Assembly (NCBI GenBank): GCA_036346225.1 | Contig: JARFIW010000139.1 | Location: forward strand, 7,812,001-7,876,000 | DNA length: 64,000 bases | Reading direction: 5' to 3' | Source of the DNA: Platerodrilus igneus | Taxonomy: Eukaryota; Arthropoda; Insecta; Coleoptera; Lycidae | In this document: piece by piece, positions 9,972 through 20,810 of the stretch | How positions within the stretch are numbered: the first letter of the stretch is position 1 | Layout of the letters: every line of letters starts with the position of its first letter | Notes under the pieces: generated by a model | What the model saw: only the letters and a program-made list of their open reading frames with translations | What the model was told of the DNA's origin: nothing | Databases searched by the model: none | Position numbers and translations under genes: made by a program

Positions 9972-10812
9972 CATTCATCATCATTAGGTTTTCAGTAGTG
10001 GAGCTGGTTAGACACGTACCTCCATTGTTTCCTATTCTGAGCTAATCTACACATTTCTCTGAAATTCCCACAGTCTTCAACTTTCACTATTTGCGTTCAA
10101 TAGTGTGATCTAGGTCTTCCTCTACCTCTCTTTTTTCCTATCTCTGCTTGCAATATATCCCACACTATTCCCCAAAAGTTTTTTAGAACGCGCCCTGCCC
10201 TTCTATTTCTCCTATTCTCTTTTGTTTTCCACGGATATCTCTTTTCTCCTAATATTCCTAGAACCTCTTTGTTATTAATTTTGTCCGTTCATGCTATCAT
10301 TATCCTACATCTGAAGCATAACTTTTCCAAATATTTCTAGCTTTACCTGTCTGCTTCTCCTACTGTCCCTATTTTACAGTCGTACTGTGTGCTGTGTTCC
10401 ACATATATGCTTCCGGTTCTTTCTTGTTAGTTACAGCTCGGTTTCTCTTCTATGGTTTTATAAATATATAGCCTATTTCACCGACAATTAGTGGTGCGTG
10501 AAGGGGGTTGAGCGACCTACGACTTTTTTCTATCTCTACTTCTAATATACTCCGCACTATTCCCTCATGCCTTAGTATGTCACTCATCATCCTATCTCTC
10601 TTGTTTTTACTGTTTATCATATATTTCTTTCTTCCCCTACCATTTATAAAACCTCTTTGTTCTTAACTTTGTCTGTCCATGATATTTATACGTATCAATC
10701 GTTTGTTCCTGCATAGTAATTCCAAATGTCTTTCTACATTTAACGTATTCATTGCCTTTTCGATATACAAGTTAAAAATTAATGGGGATTTAGATACGAA
10801 GTGCGCATCTCA
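9972..10812 (-). mobile_element. RTE LINE fragments with embedded unit U
   Basis: On the minus strand, from right to left: an RTE piece from the reverse transcriptase region joined by deletion to the protein C-terminus (10,812-10,530), the tail half of unit U (about 10,528-10,425), and the RTE 3' end (10,420-9,972) ending in the CATCATCATTAGG complement of the ATGATG tail. The U/L joint (AACCGAGCTGTAACTAACAAG) resembles, but does not equal, the joints at 0.7 and 8.85 kb. No open frame. Confidence 0.7.
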
Positions 10813-11199
10813 TATTTCACACAAAATAAACTTAATCAGTATTAAATAAACCCGTGAGAGCCTTGTCAAGCGTTTTTAAAATTTCGCCTAAATCTTTTTA
10901 TAAAATAACTAATAAGTAGGAAAGAATTAACGTGTGAGCTTTTGTCAGACATCTTTCAAATCGTACACAGTACCATTTGTAAAATACACCAATCAGTATA
11001 ACAGAGTAAGCGTATGTCTGTCCAACATTTTTAACAAAGGTACCTCACACCTATAGAGCGATAATATCGATTAGCAGCAACAAACAATAGTTCTACAATG
11101 TTTCGTAACTACACCAAACGTTGATGCAGAATATGCCATTGACACACACAAAAGAAAACGAGTTGCATGCCCGTAAGTGTCCGGAAACTTAGCTCGCAA
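10813..11199. other. Unassigned AT-rich DNA
   Basis: No recognisable gene, terminus or shared repeat. The stretch separates the RTE fragments from the E-family LTR piece. Confidence 0.45.
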
Positions 11200-11873
11200 C
11201 CCGTCGGGGGTGAGTCAGCACAGCAATGCCATGGTCGTCAGGATCTTTATACCCTGCTACCATAACTGCAGCAGCGGTCTACGGACAAAAGCAGTTGGTC
11301 TACAGACAAAGGCAGTTGGTCTACAGATAGAAAGAACCCATTTGACCTCCGCAAGACACCTCCTAGTTGTCGAACAGAAAGAAACACACGTGCATTTCTT
11401 TTGAAATACGGTGACGAATATTTCGACGTACAAGCTTAGAATCAAATTCAACAATGGTTCAAATAACACTAATTCGATCTGAAAATCCTCGCTTATCGAA
11501 GCGCGATTGAGACTGGAAAACCCGGGTTTTATCGGATAGTGCGCGACCTTATTTCAACAAGGCTTTGATTGAAACAATATAGAAAACCATTATACGCGGT
11601 CGTAATGTATATCAAGATAACGGGTACCTAAAACAGGATATAAACTATTTAATTGTAGCATAAACTTGTCGTTTCGAAATAAATTAATTCAAAACGAAAA
11701 TTTGTAGCAGGCCTACTTATTGTAAACAGGATGTTGTTGAAGAATTTAAGAAATTACCGAATACCTAAAACAAGGTATAAACTATTTAATTAATGGAATG
11801 AATTTTTGTTTTAAAAGCAAAAGGGATTTGAGTTGACCAGGAAAATTTTTAAAAGCAAAATTGGAACGTAACA
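11200..11873 (-). mobile_element. LTR, family E, 5' half, truncated
   Basis: Minus-strand start of a family E LTR: its first bases TGTTACG lie at 11,873-11,867 and it runs down to about 11,200. It matches 25,520-26,296, 31,532-32,150 and 49,240-49,667. Diagnostic shared parts are the GGTGACGAAT zone, the CGAAGCGCG...ACTGGAAAA block and the ACCTAAAACA-GGTATAAAC block. The distal half is missing. Within it, GCAGTTGGTCTACAGAC is repeated two to three times at 11,290-11,330. Confidence 0.7.
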
Positions 11874-11934
11874 AATTGTTTGCTGTGAAATAATAACACC
11901 TAATTTATTCTCTTTTTGCTTGTTTGTACAGAAT

Positions 11935-12073
11935 TCTTTATTTATTTTTATATGTTAATAGATAATCGTGGGCGATGTGTTTTCTTTTTTTAGTATTTAG
12001 GTGAATCCCTCTACTCTCCGCGTTTGATAGCGTGGTATTTACTTTTCCTCCGGCTACGTATAGGTACGTAGCA
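11935..12073 (+). mobile_element. LTR, family E, 3' end, truncated
   Basis: Plus-strand 3' terminus of a family E LTR, ending CGGCTACGTATAGGTACGTAGCA. The same terminus occurs at 32,754 and, inverted, at 24,873, 41,552 and 45,511. The last 20 bases form a palindrome (GCTACGTACC-TA-GACGTAGC type). It faces the other E fragment at 11,200-11,873 in opposite orientation, so the two are not halves of one simple LTR. Confidence 0.7.
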
Positions 12074-12148
12074 AATTCAATTGACTTTTTTTCAAATTTT
12101 TTGTGGACATCTTTATCTTTTAGTTTCTCAAAGCCAAGTAAAGCATTT
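12074..12148 (-). mobile_element. Short RTE LINE fragment
   Basis: About 75 bp of the RTE linker region between endonuclease and reverse transcriptase (residues FEKLKDKDVHKKFEKK). It matches about 35,714-35,775 and 61,760-61,815. It sits between the E LTR terminus and the zinc-finger relic, so at least three mobile sequences are concatenated here. Confidence 0.65.
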
Positions 12149-12902
12149 TCTCTAAAACCATCCCGACGTGAGGTGCTCAAATTTTTCTGACTTCTGCCGC
12201 ATAACTTCGCATAAGTTTTCGTACACGTTTCGAAAATTGCTGCCAGGTGTTATGATCACGTTCTTTGTGTTAAATGACTTTACATCGGTAGCCTCCTGAC
12301 CAATATTCATTTTGGTGTACGCACCATAAAGTTCACAATTAACCTATACAGCCGCATGGTCCTTTAATTTTGCGCCAACTAGACGCATAAATCACTTCTT
12401 CTGTTTGAGCAAGATCTTGGATACCCCATTGACAGTGTCGACGTTCTTTATGCGATAGCTGACCATACGGTTTTTAAACGCTGTGCTATTTCCACCGCAT
12501 TGTCTCTCTCGGTAGCAGTAGCTGACGCATTCTTATGTTTATTGCTCTGTAGATGAACAGTGTATACAGATTTTGTCACCTCACTTCGCACACATTGCAC
12601 CGCTTACTAGCTCGTTGTTGGTTGGGGGAAGGTTTTTCAACTGCCGGCGGAGATGGAAGTTTAAGTTCCAATGCCGCTAAAGTTACCCCGTGCTGTTTGA
12701 CATTATGCCTCCATAAATTGTCCATTCTGGTAAAGGTGATGCCGCACGACTCGCAGTTTAAGTTTTCTGTTGCTGGTTTGATTGAACGCTTAATCCGTGA
12801 TGGGCTTGTATAATACTGTTTTATCTGATGCCGCTTGAAGGCATCCCTCCTGGTAAAGTAGTCGCGACAGGACTCGCATTTAAAAACGTTTAAAGGTACC
12901 AT
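12149..12902 (-). pseudogene. Zinc-finger / DNA-polymerase-B-associated mobile gene, broken
   Basis: The likely start is the ATG at 12,902 (MVPLNVFKCESC), in a good context and about 90 bp below a TATA box. The protein opens with two C2H2-type fingers: the first keeps both cysteines and one histidine but has tyrosines where the second histidine is expected; the second is complete (C-x2-C-x12-H-x4-H). A third CNVC motif follows and then a stop. In other frames the downstream DNA encodes LKDHAAV, VNCELYGAYTKMNIGQEAT, VKSFNTKNVII and SGW, an order I know from large arthropod mobile-gene proteins that combine N-terminal fingers with a family B DNA polymerase. The polymerase part is absent. The Polinton-like assignment is inference. 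At least two stops and two frameshifts are present. Confidence 0.55.
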
Positions 12903-12992
12903 TGTTGTATAGAACAAAATCCACACTATAAGACTTTGGTGAAGCTTGTAAGTGAACTAAATTATAACTAAATAATTTACTCTTGCGTGTGT

Positions 12993-13002
12993 GCTTTATA
13001 TA
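12993..13002 (-). promoter_or_regulatory. TATA box of the zinc-finger relic
   Basis: The minus strand reads GGGTATATAAAGC ending at 12,993, about 91 bp upstream of the ATG at 12,902. Initiation about 30 bp downstream would give a 5' leader near 60 nt. This is the clearest promoter-start arrangement outside the LTRs. Confidence 0.45.
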
Positions 13003-13099
13003 CCCTATAGAACGCAAACCAAAGATTTCCGAAGACACCCGAACGAAGTTAAGGATTCAGCGTGATAACTAAACGGCGTCATCTTTCTCCGATCCTTGC

Positions 13100-13444
13100 G
13101 ACTCCTCCAGTACATTTAGCACCAATAAGTGCGCCCGGTCGCGTCGTCCATGTTGCGAGAGCAATCAATAGAAACGCCGGCAATGTCTTCTATGTTTTAT
13201 GGGATTTTAAAAATCGAAAAGAGCGGTAGCTCTGACCGACAGTGTTGTAGGCCAATGGCATCGCAGGTTTTTAAAAAATTAAATTACCAAACTAACTACA
13301 GTCGTGGTGGACCAGACATATTTACTTTCATACAAACAGAATTGCATATACATAGAAACGTCTACCAGTCCACCCGCCCGCCGATCAATACACCCATCCA
13401 TCCACTGTATCTAGTTTAATGATACACCGATTACATCCGTTTGG
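13100..13444. other. Unassigned DNA with a short direct repeat
   Basis: No gene recognised. A block around TTTTAAAAATCGAAAAGAGCGG (about 13,203-13,224) recurs twice to the right of the next SINE (about 13,795 and 13,850), each followed by a GTTG.AG.C.AATGGC stretch. The repeat probably belongs to the same old mobile element as the zinc-finger relics on both sides. Confidence 0.4.
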
Positions 13445-13458
13445 CCTTCTAGTTGTCC

Positions 13459-13761
13459 GTTCATTTACATTTCCAATGCTCCACCCGAAGGTACTACATT
13501 GGCCAGGAGGCGAGTTTATTTGTTGCCTGGAAATTTAGAATTTTGCCAAACCCTTGCCGTTCCGGGCAAGGTAGAGATCTTTAACGTGCGTGACAACACT
13601 CACACACGGGACCTCCATTCAACCTCTCATCCGAACCATGGCGTAATATTTGTGAAAAATGCTCACCTGCCATTTTTCAAGCAGTCGGCCGTGTCGGGAT
13701 TTGAACCCGGGACCTTGGGATCCGTAGTTTTACGCTTACTACATTGATCCACGGCGACGCC
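13459..13761 (-). mobile_element. SINE, family A, full length
   Basis: A 303-bp SINE flanked by a perfect 14-bp duplication ccttctagttgtcc (13,445-13,458 and 13,762-13,775), which fixes both ends. Read on the minus strand it starts GGCGTCGCCGTGGATC. It has a B box with one change (GGTTCAAATCC) near 13,708, continues through the same body as family B (ACGTTAAAGATC, small TTGCC...GGCAAG hairpin), and ends GGAAATGTAAATGAAC. Family A thus differs from B in head and tail but shares the body. Confidence 0.92.
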
Positions 13762-13775
13762 CCTTCTAGTTGTCC

Positions 13776-14099
13776 ACCAATTGCGTCGCGGAAATTTTAA
13801 AAATCCGAAAAGGGCGGTGTTGCAGACTAATGGCTTAACAGGATTTTAAAAATTTAAAAAGAGCAGTAACTGTGGTCGACTAAACGGTCCAAATCGTTGA
13901 TTGCTGGATCGTCTCTATGTCTACCAACTTCCTTTGCACTAGATGTGGTATAAAACAATTTTTGGAAAACCTAATTTTTCAATTTCGTTTAAACTTCTCA
14001 ATCGTCCACATCACTGCATGATAGTAAGGACTGCACTTACTTACTAAGTGGATTAGATCGATTTACTGCTACAGATGCTATAATAGCAGGTATCAGCTG
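13776..14099. other. Unassigned DNA
   Basis: Holds the two further copies of the TTTTAAAAAT..GAAAAG.GCGG repeat seen at 13.2 kb. Nothing else is recognisable. Confidence 0.4.
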
Positions 14100-14400
14100 T
14101 GTCCTCTCTGTGTCTTCGCTGTATAAGTTAATTATGAACTTTATAGTGCGTACACCAAAATGAGTATTAGTCAGGAGATTGCCGTTGTAAAGTCGTTTAG
14201 TACAAAAAACGTTATCATAGCAGCTGGCAGCAATCTTCGAAACAAGTACGAAACTTGTGTGAGGTTACGCGGCAAAAGTCATAAAAATTTGAGCACCTCG
14301 GGTAGGGACAGTGTTTGGAGAAAATGCTTTACTTGGAAGTTAACATTAATAAGTAGAACCCGCTGTGAGGGTCCAGTGGAATGAAGAAAAGACCCCTGCA
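14100..14400 (+). pseudogene. Second copy of the DNA-polymerase-B-associated relic
   Basis: Diverged plus-strand copy of the part at 12,149-12,360. Shared in order: TTAATTATGAACTTTATAG, GTGCGTACACCAAAATGA, then residues KSFSTKNVII, then the AGAAAATGCTTTACTTGG block. Here the copy runs further, giving LEVNINK and a decayed segment consistent with the continuation of that family. The frame holds from about 14,160 to 14,384 and then ends. Orientation is opposite to the first copy, so these are two separate insertions or an inverted duplication. Confidence 0.55.
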
Positions 14401-14437
14401 AGACAAGAATTAAAATTAAAATCTTATACTTAACCAC

Positions 14438-14610
14438 GTCCGTGCGTGCGCGCGTGCGTGGGTGTGTGAGTGCGTGCGTGCGTGCGTACGTGCGTGCGTA
14501 CGTGAGTGAGTGCGTGAGTGCGTGCGTACGTGCGTGCGTGCTTGCGTGCGTGCGCGCGTGAATCCGTGAGTGCGTGTATACGTGCGTGCGTGCGTGCGTA
14601 CGTATGTGTA
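14438..14610. repeat. (GTGC)n-type microsatellite
   Basis: About 170 bp of imperfect GTGC/GTGA/GTAC tetranucleotides. Reading frames crossing it are compositional artefacts. Confidence 0.95.
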
Positions 14611-14734
14611 TTAAAACAGATGGTGAGCGTACTCTGTATATTTATAATTAAATCAAATTTTTAAAAGAATGTGTACTAATTTTCTGCTTACGCCAATTTT
14701 TTAAATTGAGTTAATGTAAAGTTAAATTAATGGT

Positions 14735-15130
14735 AGATTCACACTTCCAAGAAAAATTAGATAGATATTACCATACATACACCACTAGAAACTGTTTATA
14801 AATAAAAAAGTTATAAAATTTGAGTTTGGGGCTTGCAAGGGTTGGTGCTAGATTAAAAGTGAGGGACCTCTAAGAAAATTTAAGCATATCCGATGTCTTG
14901 CGCGTTTAGAAAATGTTTATAAATAAAACAGTTATAAAATTCTGGTTTGGGGGTTGTAATTTGCCTAGGGTAGTTCTAGAATAAAATTAATGTCGGGTTT
15001 GGACTTCCAAGAAATTTTAGATCATCCAATACTTTACGCGTTAAGCAAAAATGTTTATAAATACAAAAGTTATAAAATTGAGGTTTAGGGGTTATAACTC
15101 AATAAGGGTTGGCTTTAAGGTAAAAAAATT
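14735..15130. repeat. Tandem repeat, about 121-137 bp, three to four copies
   Basis: The block TGTTTATAAATA-AAA-GTTATAAAATT starts at 14,793, 14,914 and 15,051. Each is followed by a GGTTTGGGG.TT zone, GGGTTGG/GGGTAG..CTAGA, and a TTCCAAGAAA-TTTAGAT block. A partial copy precedes the first. Copies are well diverged, so this is an old array. Confidence 0.7.
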
Positions 15131-15997
15131 AAGAAGGTGAGAATATACTATCCTTGCGGAGTCGATAAGCGCCGAGATATATTTCGAATATTTTAGGGTT
15201 GGGTCACCGATTTTTAGGGGTGGAGGTCAAAACGATTTAAAAAATAGTGGCGATGCGGTGGCATAGGGAGCTCCACCCCTACTTATGGCGCTTTATCTGA
15301 GGAGGAGGAGGTACCTCTGTCCCAGAACCGGTACAAATGATCTACTAACCACAAACTTGATATTTCAGATTGTAAATGACACGGTCTTTCTTGTGAGATT
15401 GGCACGCGCTGAAGAAATCATGCGTCTTTTGTGTTGTTACCGGGTTATCAGGTTCTTAAAAATGTGTCGTTTTGTTGTCCACAGCACGTGCAAGACCAAC
15501 CCTACTTTGGGTATTATACTGGGAATTTTTGATAAAATTGGTGGAAGAACGAAGATTAGTTCGACACGAAGGGTTAGAATTCGCTCTTTTTAACATTGAA
15601 GCGTAAGGGGTTTAATTCATGACTTGAGTCATATTTCTAAGTTATTGCGCAACGTTTGAGTGTAGTTACCAATAAACAACATCCGTTCTGAACAGATACG
15701 TGTCATTTTGTAGTGAAACTATCTACCTTGTTGTAAACCGTGTTTTGTGTTTTGTCTCAGGATAGTTGGGAGCACCCATCAAGGTCGATTTTAGTATTCA
15801 GCTCTGGGAGCAGTTTTAGTACTTCACATGTGGGGCCAGCTTTATTGCAATAACCTGCTGGATATTAGAACACCGTGTTGAGTGTTTCGTACCAACTAAG
15901 CTAACCGGAGCACTTACGTACGTTAACAGACTGGTAAACTGTCCAATACCTGCAACAATTCTTTTGGTGTTACAGTGAACTCGGATTTTACTGAGCC
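15131..15997. other. Unassigned DNA
   Basis: A frame at 15,285-15,593 is open for 102 codons but shows no motif I recognise and lies in repeat-like DNA. Nothing else can be supported. Confidence 0.4.
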
Positions 15998-16535
15998 ATT
16001 TTTTGAAAAGATGGCAAGATTATATAGGGAATTTATATGCAAAATCTGAACTATTATAGTAATAACAAGAATAAAACACTGAAAAGGATACCTTGGGATG
16101 TCTAATACTTAGAGACGAGTTTAAACTAGCACTAAAGAATCTGAAAAATAATGAGACCCTGGGTATAGATAAAGTGCAAGCAGAAACTTTAAAAGCTGAA
16201 GGACAAGCAGTAGCAGAACGCCTCTTCCAATTTATCAGCTATATGTATCAGACAGGAGAGATACCAAAAGATTTCAAATGTAACACATTAGTCTCTATGC
16301 AAAAAAGAGGCGCTGATAGATGTGAAAATTTTCGAACAATAAGTTTGACAGCACACGTATCAAAAATATTAACTGGAATTATACAAAGACTGATAAAAAA
16401 AATGGGTGGAAGAAATACTAGGAAAAGATCAATTTGGGTGTATACGAAACAGGGAACACAGGAGGCCATTTTAGCTTTAAAGGTAATAATAGACCAAAAC
16501 AATAGAAAAAAAGAAAACTTATATTGTACCAAATA
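15998..16535 (+). pseudogene. RTE LINE fragment (reverse transcriptase N-terminal part)
   Basis: Matches the RTE copies from about 36,205 and 62,240 on. It begins with decayed residues of the pre-RT linker (15,998-16,040), skips about 90 bp relative to the others, and then stays open from 16,093. Recognisable RT segments in order are the ALKNLKN...GIDKVQAE block, the FQFISYMYQTGEIPKDF block, and the CENFRTISLTAHVSKILT block (RT domain 2). The catalytic YADD-type region is not included. Frame integrity over about 155 codons suggests a younger or less damaged copy than most here. Confidence 0.8.
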
Positions 16536-16560
16536 TAAATTCTATGGTATACACTTTTGA

Positions 16561-17720
16561 AGCCATTTCTATTTGTTACAATTTTGTGGTATCTGATCCT
16601 TTTTATTTCGCATAATAATATCAGAAGAATCAATTTCATATTAGAAATGAAAGATATTGGTATTTAATTCGCTTTGGATTTATCATAAGAAAACATTCAA
16701 TAGTAACAAATACTTTAAAATTGTTCCAAGGACAGAACATCTTAAAAATACATAATAAACAAGTCACTTGTGCTGTCTAATTCGTAGGCGGTCTGCACCC
16801 ACTTTTAAGAATTACTAAGTTATCATAGCGCTTGTGCAGAATGTCACGAGGTGACGCTTCAGACAGATCACCTGTTCTTTAGATAGAGAGTATCAAAGGG
16901 AAACTCGACCATTTTGCTCTAGTACAGCGGTAGCAAGACGAACAGATGAAGATGTAAGCACTTTTATGTGCCAGCTGGTGCCTAAGAATTGCCCTCTAGG
17001 TCAGCAGAAGGTTCACGGTTATTTTAGAGGAGGGGCGATATGTACAAGTTTCCCCGGACTCCGTCAAAACGACCTGAATATTGTGTGAAGTGACAAGTGG
17101 TATAGGAGTCAATTCTTGGCGAGTGTTTGAATTTTTTTGTGCTAGTTATGGTTGAAATTTTATAACCACGTTTATAAACTTTTGAAAATACCCGTAGAGT
17201 TGCTAACGATATTAAATTTTACGAGGGGATTAATTTTGCATTTAAGATTTAGCATAAAAGGTCGTAGAAATAACAATGCTCTAATAATCGTATATTAGAT
17301 TCTTTTTTTGGTTTAGTGTTGAAATTTAAAAGAAAGGGACACCTTGCTCTTTTGAAGTAATGTAAAGCTATTTTGTAAAACATGTGAGATATGCATGTGG
17401 CCGCATAAGAAGTTTGTAAAGTTCACTTTCACTTAAAGAAGTTCATTCATAATGTGCTTGATGATTAGTAGATTAACTGTGTCATTCCTGAACCATGTCA
17501 ATATAAAAATAATTTTTAATTTATATAATTCATATGCTATTTAAATTTTTGTAATAAATATTACGAGAGAGGTTTATTTGAAGCTTATGTGAACCAATTT
17601 AACAGATCTGTCTCTTAGGGTGATAGTTTCATGATGATTAATTTATAAGTATAGTATTGTAGTACCATTTATTGAAAGACACAAACTGTGTCTTTTAATT
17701 AAAATGTAATGTGTGACTTT
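16561..17720. other. Unassigned AT-rich DNA
   Basis: Nothing recognisable on either strand. It could be intronic if the exon-like pieces downstream are real. Confidence 0.35.
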
Positions 17721-17729
17721 TTCTTTCAG

Positions 17730-17797
17730 GATCATCGTAGTAGAAGTTGAGGTAGATACATTCGAGAGGTTTCAAGAGGTGTTGTTTTGTACAACTG
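17730..17797 (+). CDS. Candidate exon 1 (weak)
   Basis: A polypyrimidine stretch ending TTTTTCTTTCAG closes at 17,729. The following 68 bp are open (IIVVEVEVDTFERFQEVLF) and end at a GT (CTG|GTATAT) near 17,798. No similarity is recognised. It is listed only because acceptor, open frame and donor coincide and no transposon signature overlaps. Confidence 0.2.
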
Positions 17798-17920
17798 GTA
17801 TATTTTTTTGATAATCATTATAGCCTGTGGATTTCTACATCTTCTCATAGGATTCTTTTGTTTTTTATTGCCCATATAGATGCAGTGGCGCTCAATTCCC
17901 CTTTTTCATTCTTTTTATAG

Positions 17921-18132
17921 TTGAGTTTACTTTGCACCCTCGCCCATTTTCATTGCTCACTCTTAGAGTAAATTCCAGACTAAACCGCAAATATCGTGAA
18001 GCTCGTGAGTCTATAGGAAGTGATATCTTCAAGAATAAATTTTTGTCAGATAATAAAAGTAAAAATCGCTCCACTGACGCCAAACGTCAAAATAGTAGCA
18101 TCAATGTATCCGACTCACCACCAAAAAAAAAG
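17921..18132 (+). CDS. Candidate exon 2 (weak), basic serine-rich peptide
   Basis: An acceptor-like tract TTTTTCATTCTTTTTATAG ends at 17,920. The next about 210 bp stay open and encode a hydrophilic, basic segment, RLNRKYREARESIGSDIFKN, then a serine/asparagine-rich stretch and SDSPPKKK, followed by G|GTATCA at 18,132. The residue mix looks protein-like rather than random AT-rich translation, and the terminal PPKKK could be a nuclear localisation signal. No family recognised. No ATG-initiated start is visible, so it would be an internal exon. Confidence 0.3.
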
Positions 18133-20010
18133 GTATCAATATGTATATATATATATATTGCTATACTATTCGCGGAATTTTCTTGCCCCTTCTTTGGGCT
18201 GTTATTTTTATTTCTATGAACTGGAATTCTTGATCCCCTTCGTTGTGCGCCTTATTTATTTTCTACGTACTCTAAATTATTGGACCACCATTTTAATATT
18301 CACTATAAATAGTAGTTATCTCCTCCGCCGGCTGTCTTCTTAATATTGCTATCAACTGGACTTTATCTTTAAACAACTTTATCTACCAATGGCAAAATTC
18401 GATACGTTACCGCCTTGCGGGTTATCAATTTCCTATTCAACTTGTGGCTCCGCCTTTGTACTATTTAAATCTTATGACCTCGGCTAGCATTTATTTGGAA
18501 TTATAAAATTCAGTAAATTTCGATTTTATATAATGAAACCAATATGTTATGTACAGCTTTTGAAATTATTTGTAATACATTTGCAATTAGTTAACCTTAT
18601 AAATTTCATTTATTAACAACCATCTACTATGTACTCAAAAACCCAAAGTCACCAAAGAAAACTTATTATCTTTACCAACAAAGTGTAGAATATTCTAAAC
18701 CTGTTATCATATTACTCATTCTATACGTATGCAACCTCTTTTGTTGACTTTTTCACAAGCATATCATGTTTAGCAAATTCAATATTAAAAATAAAATAAA
18801 AATTTATATAGAAAAACAAATGTCTTATAACTAAAAATCTGACCTGGTTTTATCTTTTTTTCACATCGACGCTTCCAACAAAATGATCTTCCCCAATTCT
18901 GGATTCCATTCAAATTATCTCAATTCTTCAAACTTGGACTTTTATCATTGTTGCCCCAGACTTAAAATTGTAGTTTGTTTCACCACTGTACTTCAAAATT
19001 GTATTATTCTTCTTTTCCCCTGGACATCTAAATTGTATTACTGTATTTTTCCCTTAACCTCAGAATCATAGTCTATTTCCCTCAGACCTTGAAGCCCTAT
19101 TATTTTTATGTCTTAGTCTACAATAAATTCATTAAAAACGTACTTACGTTTAAACGTTAATTATAATCTTCATATTCGCACTCATTTTATTTCACTTTTA
19201 TAATTATTACGTATTACTTTGTTTTAATGGCAACGCATTTCGGCCTTCGTTGAGTTCAAAACTGACTTTCTTATCAAGGTGCTTGCTAATATATTCTCGA
19301 ATTCCCACTCCATCCGTGGGTATGGTCTAGAACTCGTTGCTTGTTTCTGACCAATCAAATAATTTCATTTAGAGCAGTTTCTGATGTAATGCTCCACGAT
19401 TCCCCATAATCACAACCTGCCCGCAGCTGTCTTTCGTTATCAACATGCTGTATTTTGATAGATTACTTGCTTTTCCATAAACAACTGATGCAACTCGACT
19501 TTAAATTTTCATGTTTACATGCGATTCACGCAATTTTTAATCATTTCTCTTATCAAAAATGGTTAGATATTTGTACGCATTTATATTAACTACCTGAAAC
19601 TCTATTTCTATATCCGTATTAATTTAATCGTCTGGAACTCTTTTTTTTTAATGCGTGTCTAATTACACTTTATCATTTATTTCTAAATATACGCGTGCTT
19701 CCACTGAAAAATATCCTTATTTGTTTTACCTAAATTAACTAAACTTTATCTACAGGGTATTTAATATTTACTATCTACTTAATACATGTATTTCTCATTC
19801 CTACGCCAACTATGCGTCTTCCTATGTTTACCGGCGTCGCCCAAAAACTATTTCTACTTTAAATACAGGGTGTTGACTACTTACTATCTACAAATTATGT
19901 CTATTTCTTAATTATTTCCTTAAATAAGTGCAGTTTTCTGCTGCCTATTCTAATTACTCATTCCTGAACGACCTTTACTATAACGTGCACCCTTAAACAA
20001 CCCCTTATCA
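18133..20010. other. Unassigned AT-rich DNA
   Basis: No gene recognised. Two copies of a TACAGGGT.TT.A..TA.TTACTATCTAC block occur near 19,750 and 19,865, about 112 bp apart. They hint at the end of an uncharacterised repeat. Confidence 0.4.
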
Positions 20011-20014
20011 CAGC

Positions 20015-20050
20015 AATATATACATATATATATACTATATATATATATAC

Positions 20051-20112
<62 letters not shown>
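20015..20112. repeat. (AT)n microsatellite
   Basis: About 100 bp of TATA/TATACA repeats immediately preceding an RTE fragment. Confidence 0.95.
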
Positions 20113-20115
<3 letters not shown>

Positions 20116-20460
20116 AAAATGCATTCGATAATGTTAAATAAGAAAAAATGTATAGAAATGAGTTATAGAGATCGACGGATACTATATAGTATATACAAAA
20201 AACAAACATCGAAGAGGCAATGGATACTGTCAAATGTAGAAAGACATTTAGAATTATTACGCAGAGACAAAGGTTTAATATGCTCAGATTCGCAGACTAT
20301 ATAGCGGTATTAGCATCTAGAAAGAAAGGGTTAAAACAGCTCTTAATGAAATGGAAGCAGTACCAACAGAGAGATACAGTATGAAAATTAACAAAAATAA
20401 AGCTTAAGCACTAGTATGTGCAGGAGTAGGAATCTAGAATATACAAGAGTTTGAAGATTA
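20113..20460 (+). pseudogene. RTE LINE fragment with internal deletions
   Basis: Pieces of the RT region in LINE order but with large gaps: AFDNV-like start (20,118), the SYRDRRILYSIYKKQT block, then directly the EEAMDTVKCRKTF block, then the polymerase active-site zone (RFADYIAVLAS near 20,283-20,315, with FADD changed to FADY), then ALNEMEAV and the MKINKNKA block. Stops and frameshifts throughout. The second catalytic aspartate is lost. Confidence 0.75.
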
Positions 20461-20808
20461 TTCTTTGGCAAAACATAACTATTGGTATATTTAACATAAA
20501 CTTCCCCAACTAACAAGTTGAAAATTAGGAATTTTTGTCATATACCCCACACTGAAGTAAACATGGTATTCATAATGTACAATTTGAAAACAGAATACAT
20601 TGTTATTTTAAGAATAGTTTTTTAATTCTTGCGGGTTTGTAAATTTAATTTATAACGTGTCCATTTATAGTACTTGTTGCCTTTACCAAGTTAAATTAAA
20701 TTAAAATACGCTCATGCTCTATTTGTTTTAAGTATCAGAAGTTATTGTTTTAATAAGAGTCTTCAGTACAAAGGCCAATGGTAAAATGCTGTCATTTCTG
20801 TTAAATTA
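20461..20808. other. Unassigned DNA before mariner
   Basis: No recognisable feature. It ends at the TA dinucleotide that mariner duplicated. Confidence 0.5.
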
Positions 20809-20810
20809 TA

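Noticed and set aside
12576..12926. Zinc-finger protein as a host transcription factor
   Set aside because: Downstream frames carry the conserved block of a mobile DNA-polymerase-B-associated protein. A second copy lies 2 kb away in opposite orientation, and stops interrupt both.
19958..20233. 91-codon frame rich in Tyr and Ile
   Set aside because: Product of the (AT)n microsatellite.
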